DNA from: Pristionchus mayeri
Taxonomy: Eukaryota; Nematoda; Chromadorea; Rhabditida; Neodiplogasteridae
Assembly: GCA_036245805.1 (NCBI GenBank)
Contig: BTRK01000002.1
Span: 5,514,689-5,578,688 of the forward strand
Reading direction: 5' to 3'
DNA length: 64,000 bases
This document shows, one piece after another, positions 55,285 to 64,000 of this stretch (position 1 is its first letter; every line of letters starts with the position of its first letter). A model generated the notes under the pieces. The model made no database searches. It had not been told where the DNA came from and was given only the letters and a program-made list of their open reading frames with translations. The translations under genes were made by a program, and so were the position numbers.

Positions 55285-55699
55285 ACATTAGACTAATTAG
55301 ACTTTAATTATACACTAATTAGACTAATTATACCTCAGAACTTCAGCGGAGCAGAGAGGAACGAGTTGATAAATGATCTTTGCCATTTAATCCTTCGATT
55401 AATGTAATATCGTGGATAAGTCAGTGTTATAACGATGGGTGAGCGAGTCAGAATGAAGGAACGAATGAATACATTTTAATGAATGCATATGAATGAATGA
55501 ATGAACGAACGAGGAACGAGTTTAATTTATTGATAAATGTGTTCGCATTGCATGAGTAAAAACGATTACATGAGTTTTTTAAATACAACTTCTTCATTAT
55601 TACGGTGATCCTTCTTTTTAAAATAATTAAATCATATACTAAAGAGAGGAGATGAGGACAGGCGAAATGAGGGGTTGGACAGATGACTCACTATCGATG

Positions 55700-57100
55700 T
55701 TGTTTCTTCTCCTGTCATTCGGCCCTTCATAAGGACAAAGAGCACTGAGAGGGAAGAGAGAGAGAGAGTTGAGAATTGAAGAAGAGTTGAAGGGAAGTGA
55801 TGGAGATAGATGAGAGTAGAAGGAAAGAAGAGGGAACGTTCACTCCCTACCAGTGGCCGATGCTATTGCGTATTTCTACACATTTTGAGCGGCTAACTTT
55901 CTGCTAAAAAAATCAATTGTCATTAATATATTGCATTCTTTGTACCTTCATAATTGTATACTTTCCGAAACACCTCCCGCTCCGTTCTAGGAAGTCTTCC
56001 TCTACCCTCCTTTCTAGGCAGATTTCACATTTCGTTCATTGCTGTTTAGCTTCTTAATTTTTTTCCAAACTTTTAATCCTCACTTATATTTTGCCATGTG
56101 AACTGTTGCAATTGCCTGTACCAACTCACCACCGAATCACCACCGAAGTTCACACCTATTCTGAGTAGTATTATGTGGGAATTGTCCTTCCGTTTCCTTC
56201 TTAAGGTAAGATCTTGTTTTTCTATTTCTTAAATATTCATGGCCCTCCATTTAACGTTCATATAGAAAAACGATCTTCACTCGTTGCCCCGTCGCCGGCT
56301 CTCTTGCTTCTCAATTGCCAAAAACCCTACAATACCATCGTCGCGTTCGCTGAAGTTCCGGTGAGTTCACCACATTTCCCTCTCAGCTCTAATTCTGCCT
56401 TTATCAGGACACCCTGCTCATGAAGCGTTACTTTGGGGAGGAGTTCGCGCAGCCACGCGATACTTCCTCTCGTTTGCGCCGGTTTCGGAGGCGTCTTTGC
56501 AGTCGACGAGGTTTACATTGAATTCCTTGTTGCTTCTTCAACTCCCAAGTTATTTTGCGTTGCAACCACTCCGTTGTTGATAAATGATCTCGTCTCATGG
56601 CCATCGACCGTTATACCCAACTTCTCCTCAATCTTTCCATCATCTCCGTGTCTGGGTGATAATTCCTCTCCCTTTTCCCTCTATCGTACGCTTCTTCAAT
56701 CCTACTTCTCTCTTCCCGAAGTGTTCACTATTTCCTCAATCCCTGCCAACTTCGGTCGGGCATTATTGTTATCGGGTTGTGCTTATCTTTGCCATTTCTT
56801 CCCAGGTTCAACTGGAGTGCCCTCTCCGATCGGTAAGAAAACAACTGATGGGGTATTCAACGAGAGATTCAACGAGTAACTTCCCCTTCTTCTTTATATG
56901 AGCCTTCTCTGATGTGCTCACATATTGATCAGATTCCCTTGTGCCAACTGTACTCCCGATCTTGCCCCTTTCGTAACCGTCTCCCTCACTTTATATAAGC
57001 CTTCTCTGATGAATCCGTGTTATTCCTTCCCTTCCCTGTATCTCAAAAATTGGGGGAGTCTTCTCAAGAACACAGTTACCAATTAAACAAGTATCTGTAG
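55700..57100 (+). other. Unit A of an unidentified tandem gene family
   Basis: Upstream motif ATTGCGTATTTCTACACATT (55866). The 5' exon from TTGCCTGTACCAACTCACC (about 56114) to the donor at 56207 contains ATGTGGGAATTGTCC. Further exon-like blocks are 56266-56360 (frame with NCQKPYNTIVAFAEVP), 56409-56512 (DTLLMKRYFGEEFAQ) and 56806-56832. Phases between the first two blocks do not agree, so I do not give a finished model. A 148-codon frame at 56433-56879 overlaps these blocks and may be chance. Confidence 0.35.
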
Positions 57101-57119
57101 ACAAGGGATGGATTCGCAT

Positions 57120-58210
57120 GGAATTACAATCTTATTTATAAGTTCTCTCTAGCCGGTCTTGTCATCCGTAGTGCAAATTGAAGAGAGCAGGGTCGCTTAA
57201 TTGCCAGGTCGAGCTATGGCAGGTGCAAATCTCCCACTGGCTCTAATTAAACCCTCTGACCCCACCGCGATTTGCGGCACTCCTTTGGCTGTCATTAGAA
57301 AGAGAAGCTTCTATTCCTTGATGTCTCTCCTTCTCTCTGTTAACCTGTCGCTAATATTACTGAGGCAAAGATGTAGTTGCTTCTATATTCACATCATATT
57401 CATGATTTTGAGAATTTATTTTTTGCCGTCCGTATGTTATGCATTCCTCACTATTCACCTCAGAACATTTTACATTTCTCCATTGACATCTCTAAATATT
57501 CGCTAAAAGATTCAATTTCAGTTGTCTACATCAACACTAACGATCGCTTGCGAATCGATTGAGAATCAATAATAAACGTGAGTTTCATCGCAACCTGTTC
57601 CGCCAAAAATCTTGCGAGAATATTGAAATAATTTGATAATACTGCATTTCTAAACACTACATGCAGTAGATACCAAACAAGGACATTTTTTTCTCATAGG
57701 AGATAGTGATGTGGGGTTGGCATCTTGGAAAAATCTTCAGGTTTGTTTCCTAAGTTGATCAGACCGACGAAAGAGCGTGTTCCCGCGAAGTCAGCCCTAG
57801 TCCTGTCACAAAAAAGTTGTTGCTGAAATATATTTTATCTACGCTCGGCGGCGCAACGGAAGTCGAATAATTAATTATGCGTTGTGATACAAGAGTGTTG
57901 TCTCTCCTCACACTGAAACTACCGCTTCAGCCATTTTCCTTCGGAAACAACTGTGAAACGGCATGTTTCTGTCGTATACAACTTCAGGAAGGTATGGGAC
58001 AAGCCAATGATGTAATGTACTTCGTTGAAAATGATTGATGGTATTTTCTCAGAAAGGTCAAAGGATCCTGGTAGTCTTCCGTGACCGAGTCAAGAAGATT
58101 GATTTATACCGCACATGGACTAAGGATGGACTGATCTCTGAATGTAGGCAAGGTGAGTATTTCGGACGGTTTCGCGAGAGGAAATTCGCTGACCATGTAG
58201 GATGAAGAGA
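57120..58210 (+). CDS. Unit B of the tandem family: partial gene model
   Basis: Upstream motif GTTGCTTCTATATTCACATC (57376); 5' exon TTGTCTACATCAACACTAAC (57512) to the donor GTGAGT at 57578. Phase-consistent exons 57700-57740 (VMWGWHLGKIF), 57931-57991 (HFPSETTVKRHVSVVYNFRK) and 58053-58152 (KGQRILVVFRDRVKK, then TKDGLISECRQ). The terminus is not resolved. Shares SVVYxxRK with unit D and FRDxxxK...GLxSE with unit C. Basic, no domain I recognise. Confidence 0.42.
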
Positions 58211-59850
58211 TTTCAAAGCAATTTAAAACCATCTCTAGAGAAACGAATCACAATTTTAAAAACCATGCCCGAGGAGACTAATGATGAGATGAAGAATGAA
58301 TATCGTGAAGATGATAAATATTTATTTGTATTCCTCTTGCACTTGACACAGCACATGATATAGAATATCTCCAGGAGAAGGAAGTTGGGCTGTCGATACG
58401 TACTGAGCAATGAAAGCGCGAGGTGTTGGCCATATGTCCAATGAACAAAGTAGGCTTGGTTGGAATCGAGGAGATGGGATGATAATAATAAAGTATGTCT
58501 TCGACAACACACTTCTCTCCCCATCATGCCAGTCTGCCAAACAATAGTTGAGATGACCCCTCAAAGGGAGCGCCACTCTATCATTCCTCCCATCGTTCAC
58601 GTAGACAAAGATCCTGCAGAAAGAGACGAGAGTGGGCAGCGAGTGAGAAGAGAGTACGGGAGGAAAAAGACATGGAAAGGGATGTCACATTGACCAGAGA
58701 AGCTCTGTTGCGTCTACTCACACATTGGCGCGGTAAATCCGCGTTCAAAAATTATTTTGAGCTGGGTATATATGTATACGCATAATTTAGAGTGTTTTTA
58801 GAGTGTACCTTATTATTCTCAACTAATTATTCTTCATCAATTGATTAATTTTCCCTTCACAATCATCAGTTCCTAAAACATGTTAAATCTCTTCACCCAT
58901 TTTCGGGCACTGTTCTCGTCATTTTGCGCTCTCCATCATGCCATATTTTAATGCTTAAAAGCGATAGAAGACAAGCAAAAGCTGTAAACATGAGGGACGT
59001 CTGCCTCCTCTCCTCACCTTATTCATATTACCTAGTTCTCCCTCTCATTTTGGTCACTGTTGCCACCTTACCGGTATCAATCACTACATCATACATTTTT
59101 TTATCGGATACACATCATACGCAGCCTTCTGAAGAACAAATACTTTCAAACCCAATGGACCCCTTTCAAAAGCGATGAGTGCCCTAGAACTGACTTTGAA
59201 ATACATGATTCTTCATTTTGCGCCCACGCTTGCGCGACATGTGATGAGCTCGGGTATGTGCGCACAAGTTGGAATCAAGCAGACATTGCGATTCCAAGTC
59301 GCAACCATTCTTGAATCCACCTTGGAGGACCTTGATTTCAACTAATGCGCGCACACCAGATAAACATCATGTGAAGACTCCTACCTTGCCAGGTCATCTC
59401 TACTGACAATAAACGAGAGCGGGCCGTCTAATTGCCATGCCACGCGGTGACAGGTGCCAACCTCCCGTTGACCCTGATTTTTTTGCCCCTCTGAAACCGC
59501 CCACTTTTATGAGCGGGTTCCTACGAATCCCAAGTCATTAATGAGAGAATCAGACATTTCTAGCTGCCTCTTTTCGCATCCTCTTTCGTTCTTGTTACAG
59601 TAGCTGAGATAGGTGTGAGAACAGGAGTTAAGGAAAATGCGTAGTTGCGCCTATAATCACTCACTATGTTTATCATTTTCAGTAATTTAATGAATTAATC
59701 AATTCTAAAATTATTCCCCACTCCTCTATTTTGATTCTCATTTGCAAAAACATTTCTCTTGGAAATTTCCAATTTAAGTTGCCTAACTCAACTCGAACGG
59801 CCAGACTATCATTCATGAAACGATCATGAAGTGCATCAAAGAACCAGGTG
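58210..59850 (+). other. Spacer and 5' region of unit C
   Basis: 58250-58740 resembles 61850-62290 and 63480-63750, including AGAAGAGAGTACGGGAGGAA-like purine-rich DNA followed by GTTGCGTCTACTCACACATT. 59405-59680 matches 57150-57400 of unit B (GAGAGCRGGKYCGYYTAATTGCC, GGTGCCAACCTCCCGTTGAC). The 5' exon TTGCCTAACTCAACTCGAAC (59778) contains ATGAAGTGCATCAAAGAACC and ends at GTGAGT (59849). Confidence 0.4.
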
Positions 59851-60048
59851 AGTACTCAGACAATATTATATATCCTATCCTATATTCTGCCCTCTTTTTT
59901 CACTTCTATCCTTCATTTCCAAGAATTGTTGATGCACATAACTTAGAGGTGCACCTTTCATACATTTGAAATTGCAAAATGGACTCGGCAAGCCAGCTTG
60001 GACGAGCGCCAGTTGCAAATGCGCTGTAAATAATCGTAGTTTCTTCAG

Positions 60049-60162
60049 AGCAGTCGTCATGCGACTCTGGAGATATTCCGTGATCCGGGCAAGGAGAAAT
60101 GGACAATTCGCGCAGTTACCGAATATGCTAAGCACGGGCTTGTCTCTGAATAGAAGAGAAAG
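60049..60162 (+). CDS. Unit C exon of the tandem family
   Basis: After CTTCAG, the frame reads SSRHATLEIFRDPGKEKWTI then RAVTEYAKHGLVSE and a TAG. It parallels the unit B exon (VVFRDRVKK ... KDGLISE). The link to the 5' exon at 59778 is not in phase, so an exon may be missing or this copy may be degenerate. Confidence 0.38.
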
Positions 60163-60401
60163 GTGAGAAGTTGGGATTGGAGTTCTCTTATTGGAAAAAA
60201 GTGTTGCCTTCTCGGATATGCTTTGTAAACCTACTCGGACAGGATACACACAATTTCCAATGAGATAATTCTACTTGGGATGATTTCGCGAGATGACTCT
60301 CTCACTCATCGGTTTGACCAGAGAAAAAATACAGAATGAAATTATTCATCCATAGCGTTAGTGAGAACAATTAGCGCTATTGTAGAAACCATAACTATAA
60401 C

Positions 60402-61846
60402 ACGGGTCTCCTCTAAAAGTGTAGGAAAATGGGTCCCTGTGAGTAAATTATTTTGCGGATTTCTACTAGAAATTATTTTGCATCTCGGATTTCGGTTTAA
60501 CTTTGTTCATGTTCACGATTAGGGGTCTGAAGAAGGCCAATCCGCTCAGTTCTGTGATATATGAACATTATCGATTTTTCTATCTACCTCTTCAAATTTC
60601 AATTTCAATTTATCGATTTAATATGTACGTTCGTGGACAACAACGGTTTTTTGGTTGCATTTCACTTCAAACTAATAATCGAAAGCTCTTTTTGAGACGG
60701 AGATATTATTTCTATAGAATATCCGCACAAAATTAGGGGGTGTTTATGTTGACTATTTTTCATATCCCTATATTTATATTTTTCATTTCCATCCCACTAG
60801 GGATTTACTATAGGGTGATATCGACGTGAAAAAAAACAAATCCAGGAACGTCCATAATCCCCTATAGTACAGTACGTGCTAATCGCCTTGGCCATGTGCG
60901 TGCGCGGCGCTGCGCGGCGGAGCGCGGCTTGCGCGGATTGATTTTGCGAGAAGAATATTGTTTTTCACGATTCGAGCCTGTTATTTTCGAATTCTCCGTA
61001 AAATTTCGCATCGGAAGGACTATTCATGCATATTTTAATACAAAGAAATCAATATTTTGAATTCTGAAATGCTGAAACCTACCGTAATCCCAGTTTGCGA
61101 TACTGTCGTTATCGCAAACTGCGTTTACGTAGGTTACAGAAATACCGCATTCGCAAAATTGATTTATAAATATAAATATATTTTTTAAAAATATGAGTGA
61201 ATAGTCCTTCCGATGCGAAATTTTAGGAAGAATTCGAAAATAATAGGTTCGAATCGTGAAAAATAATATTCTTCCCGCAAAATCAATCCGCGCAAGCCGC
61301 GCTCCGCCGCGCAGCGCCGCGCACGCACATGGCCAAGGCGATTAGCACGTACTGTAAATCCCTAGTGGGAGGACAGAGAGATGAAAAATAGTCAACCTAA
61401 ACACCCTATAATTTTGTGTGGAGAATCTATAGAAAGAATAAAAACGATTGGCTTTTTGGTATACAAAGTCAGCAAATCGATATTGTCTGTATTTTTATCA
61501 ACCAATAGAATTTATGGTCGAATAACTCGAAAACAAGTGCTCCTAGAGCAAAATTGCTCAGAAACACTTTCCTCCATCTCAAAAAGAGTTTTCGATTTCA
61601 TTTTTTAAAAATTGTGATTGGATTATTTTGAAGTGAAATGGAACCAAAAAATCGTTTTTGTCCACAAATGTACATAGTAAATCGATATCGGGAGGATGGT
61701 TATATGAAAGCTTAGACCCCCATTAATTTTGTCCGTAGATCTGACTCCCAATCGTGAATATGAACAAAGTTAAACCGAAATCCGAGATGCAAAATATTTC
61801 TAGTATCCAGCGTTCCCACACTTTTACAGGAGACCCGTGATAATAT
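60402..61846. mobile_element. 1.45 kb foldback element inserted in unit C
   Basis: Outer pair ACGGGTCTCCTCTAAAAGTG / ACACTTTTACAGGAGACCCGT; inner pairs TTTTGCATCTCGGATTTCGG and GCCTTGGCCATGTGCGTGCG, each inverted in the other arm. The G/C-rich core (TGCGCGGCGCTGCGCGGCGG) contrasts with A/T-rich arms. No transposase frame. Confidence 0.85.
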
Positions 61847-61849
61847 GCA

Positions 61850-62660
61850 AGAGGAGACGAAGAGATATAATGAAGAGATTTAAAGGACAACGACATGATT
61901 TTGATAAATATTTTTTTTGACTTTCTCTTGAACTACACGGGAGCTTCACACATCAATACAGAACTTTATCCATGATGATCAGAGACAATAAGAGGCTGCA
62001 CACAAATATCGAGTTCTGCTAAAAAAATGGCAAGATAGTCTTAATATTTTCAGATAATGTTGTCTCAAAACCCCCGTTTTTCTCGAGGAAGTTAATATAA
62101 TATAAATGGATTCTAGGAAAAGTTGATGGTAGCGGACACGTAACATCATCTGCATAAGGCAGGCAGAAAGTTGATGAGTAAGAAAGCCTGAAGGAGAACA
62201 GAAAGAGGGAGAGGGAAGAGTGACATTTTTGGTGTTCTCTCCCTTCCATCGGCCAGGGAGTGGAGTTGTTGCGTCTATTCACACACTTTGCGCGCCATTT
62301 TTCCGACTCTCATCAATTCCTTGTGTTCTATGTATTTCTCATCATATTCTACTCCATTCCCTTCATTTGCTTTCAATTTGTTTCATTGGTAATTCTTGTT
62401 CTTGACTGATACGAATTTCAGTTGCTTACACTAACTCGATCGATCACTTTCGTCTGAAGGATCATATGCAAATTGAAATTATGCATAATCTAAAATGAGG
62501 TGAGTCTCCATCCGGTTAAGCTTTCTTCTTTGAGAATTACATTTTTCTCATGACTAAACGTTATTTGTTAACGTTATTTGAACGAGTACTTGGATCGTCC
62601 GGCACCCGCATAACGATCGATAGACTCAATCAAACACACTTTTTCACATTACAATATGTA
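61850..62660 (+). promoter_or_regulatory. Upstream region and 5' exon of unit D
   Basis: Motif GTTGCGTCTATTCACACACT at 62268, about 150 bp before the 5' exon TTGCTTACACTAACTCGATC (62424), which ends with ATGAG at the donor GTGAGT (62501). The same arrangement is seen in units A, B, C and E. Confidence 0.42.
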
Positions 62661-62782
62661 CTTTCAGATTGAACGATGGCAGCACTCTCTCAGATCTGAT
62701 TGAGATATAAGTCACTCTACAACTATGAAAAATATGACGAAAATGATCTTGGCAGCCTGATCTACGTTAGTTTATCGAATCT

Positions 62783-63190
62783 ATGGCATCAGTTGCTGAA
62801 AGTATGGGAATTTGTGTGGATGAGTTGGACAGCGGAATTGCTGTCACACAATATGAAATTATTCCTATGTGCACAAAAGAGTGTACATTGTGAGGAAAAT
62901 CCTCTAATTTGATTTCTCTATTTCTGATTACACCTATTTTATCATTAAATTGCAGAAGTACAATGGTCGCGACTTCTTTTGTATGGAAAAGCACAGCCTT
63001 CTTCGGAGGAGGATGGGATATCAACTATCTGAACAATGTTTTCTTATCTGGACCTCCGGACAGAATGGTTTGTGTATTCGGTTGACATGTTAGGTGTTAA
63101 GTAATAACAACTTCGGGAAGTGAAAATATTTGTGAAAAGACAATTCATAATTTACAGGAGTGTTTGAGCGTCGTGTATGCAAGAAAATGA
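62783..63190 (+). CDS. Unit D small gene of the tandem family, 83 aa in three exons
   Basis: Exons 62783-62889, 62956-63067 and 63158-63190, with GTGAGG, GTTTGT donors and TTGCAG, TTTACAG acceptors and agreeing phases. Sequence marks: MASVAESMGICVDELDSGI, a Cys pair in PMCTKECTL, a Gly-rich hydrophobic stretch (TAFFGGGWDINYL), SGPPDRM, then ECLSVVYARK and stop. The end matches unit B's HVSVVYNFRK. It could extend upstream through the 5' exon at 62424 and the block after TTTCAG at 62669. Function unknown; no signal peptide evident at this start. Confidence 0.48.
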
Positions 63191-64000
63191 AGACGCCTTG
63201 AGATACACATTATTGAATGTTTATTGTATGCTCTACTCAGCGTCAACAATTATAATTGTTCTTTGATCTCGTTTATCGCTCAATGCACTACGTTTCACCA
63301 CGCTATCATTCATACTCTACACATTTGAGCAATATATTTGACAAATCTGCCAATACATGATGAGGGCAGGTCTATTTTTTAGACGATGCACTATCAATTT
63401 GTGTCAGTAGTTGGGCTTAGATCGTCGAAGACAGGGATAACAGTGGGAAGAGAGAAATGACTCATCTTTCACAATCAGTGACTTGACCGTGCAATCGGAA
63501 AAAAACTCACACTGGAAGAAGAGGGATCATAGTGATCTAGAAAAGAGGGGGGGAAGTAACATATGCCCCACAAATACTTTCAGTCGTCCTTCTACAAGGC
63601 GATCGTTACCTCGGACAAAGGAAATTGGACGAGAGGGAGATGGGAAAGGGGCAACTAAGAGGGGGGGGGGGGAGAACGGGAAAAAGAAGAGGGAAGGAAA
63701 AGGACATGCCCGTTAAGTTACTGTTGCGTCTACTTACATATTTCGCGCGGCATTTTTCGCACCTTGAAAACCATGTTGTCGTTTTGTTCATTTAATGATC
63801 TTCATATTGCTGAGCTTTTTTTTATATTACTGTGCTGTTTAATTTATCGTAAACACTTTTCGCTTCGCGTCCTTTCTTTGCCTCACCTCTAAACTTTTTT
63901 TCATTCCAGTTGCCTACATTCGGCTTGTTTAATCTGTCAGAAATGTGCGAGAAAAGTTGCGTAAAAAGTTGCGTAAAAAGTTCGCGAACTTCTGATTCTC
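63191..64000 (+). promoter_or_regulatory. Upstream region and start of unit E, cut by the window edge
   Basis: Purine-rich DNA with a poly-G run (63661-63671), motif GTTGCGTCTACTTACATATT (63724), then after CATTCCAG the 5' exon TTGCCTACATTCGGCTTGTT (63911) with ATGTGCGAGAAAAGTTGCGT. The rest lies beyond the window. Confidence 0.42.

Noticed and set aside
56433..56879. 148-codon plus-strand frame in unit A
   Set aside because: It has no splice context, lies out of frame with the block reading DTLLMKRYFGEEF, and has no counterpart in the other units. Kept only as a caution.

Overview
The window looks like a stretch of nematode nuclear genome, probably a rhabditid or diplogastrid worm. Genes are split into many short exons by introns with GT donors and pyrimidine-AG acceptors. 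Nematode chemoreceptor genes are present. Noncoding DNA is full of palindromic elements, and the GGTTACGGTA / TACCGTAATCC decamer recurs throughout. Genus is my inference; I could not compare against a database. Exon models were built by hand from splice sites and phase consistency.

Left part (1-31.6 kb): three ordinary housekeeping genes. A mitochondrial ribosomal protein mS30/mL65-type gene (mrps-30, minus, 7440 to 332) starts about 450 bp from the divergently transcribed TTC4/Cns1 Hsp90 co-chaperone gene (plus, 7890-16641). An ASCC1-type KH plus 2H-phosphoesterase gene is on the minus strand (31559 to 21281). Between TTC4 and ASCC1 lies a small two-exon gene (17157-17476, 71 aa, CaaX-like end, G-gamma-like proportions). 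Its 3' part has been amplified into eight tandem copies of about 469 bp (17180-20935). The amplified unit ends inside the left end of a MITE.

Middle part (32-46 kb): no intact host gene that I can support. This is a graveyard of TTC4-derived fragments (copies of exons 5, 6, 7, 8, 9, 10 and of the 3' flank, all broken) interleaved with mobile DNA. It holds two near-identical mariner elements in opposite orientation (one with an intact 338-aa transposase, one with a frameshift and a lost catalytic Asp), a decayed second mariner type, and two large foldback elements.

Right part (46.7-64 kb): a seven-transmembrane chemoreceptor gene of srd type (46770-50922), a str-type receptor with signs of decay (52774-55284), then at least five tandem units of an unrecognised small-protein gene family (about 55.7 kb to the window end). 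These units share an upstream motif and a 5' exon.

Mobile elements dominate the noncoding space. Several short palindromes have exact 8-bp target duplications and TAG/CAG-type ends, so they are hAT-like MITEs. Several giant palindromes (0.8-1.9 kb) sit in introns and would give long double-stranded RNA in the pre-mRNA.
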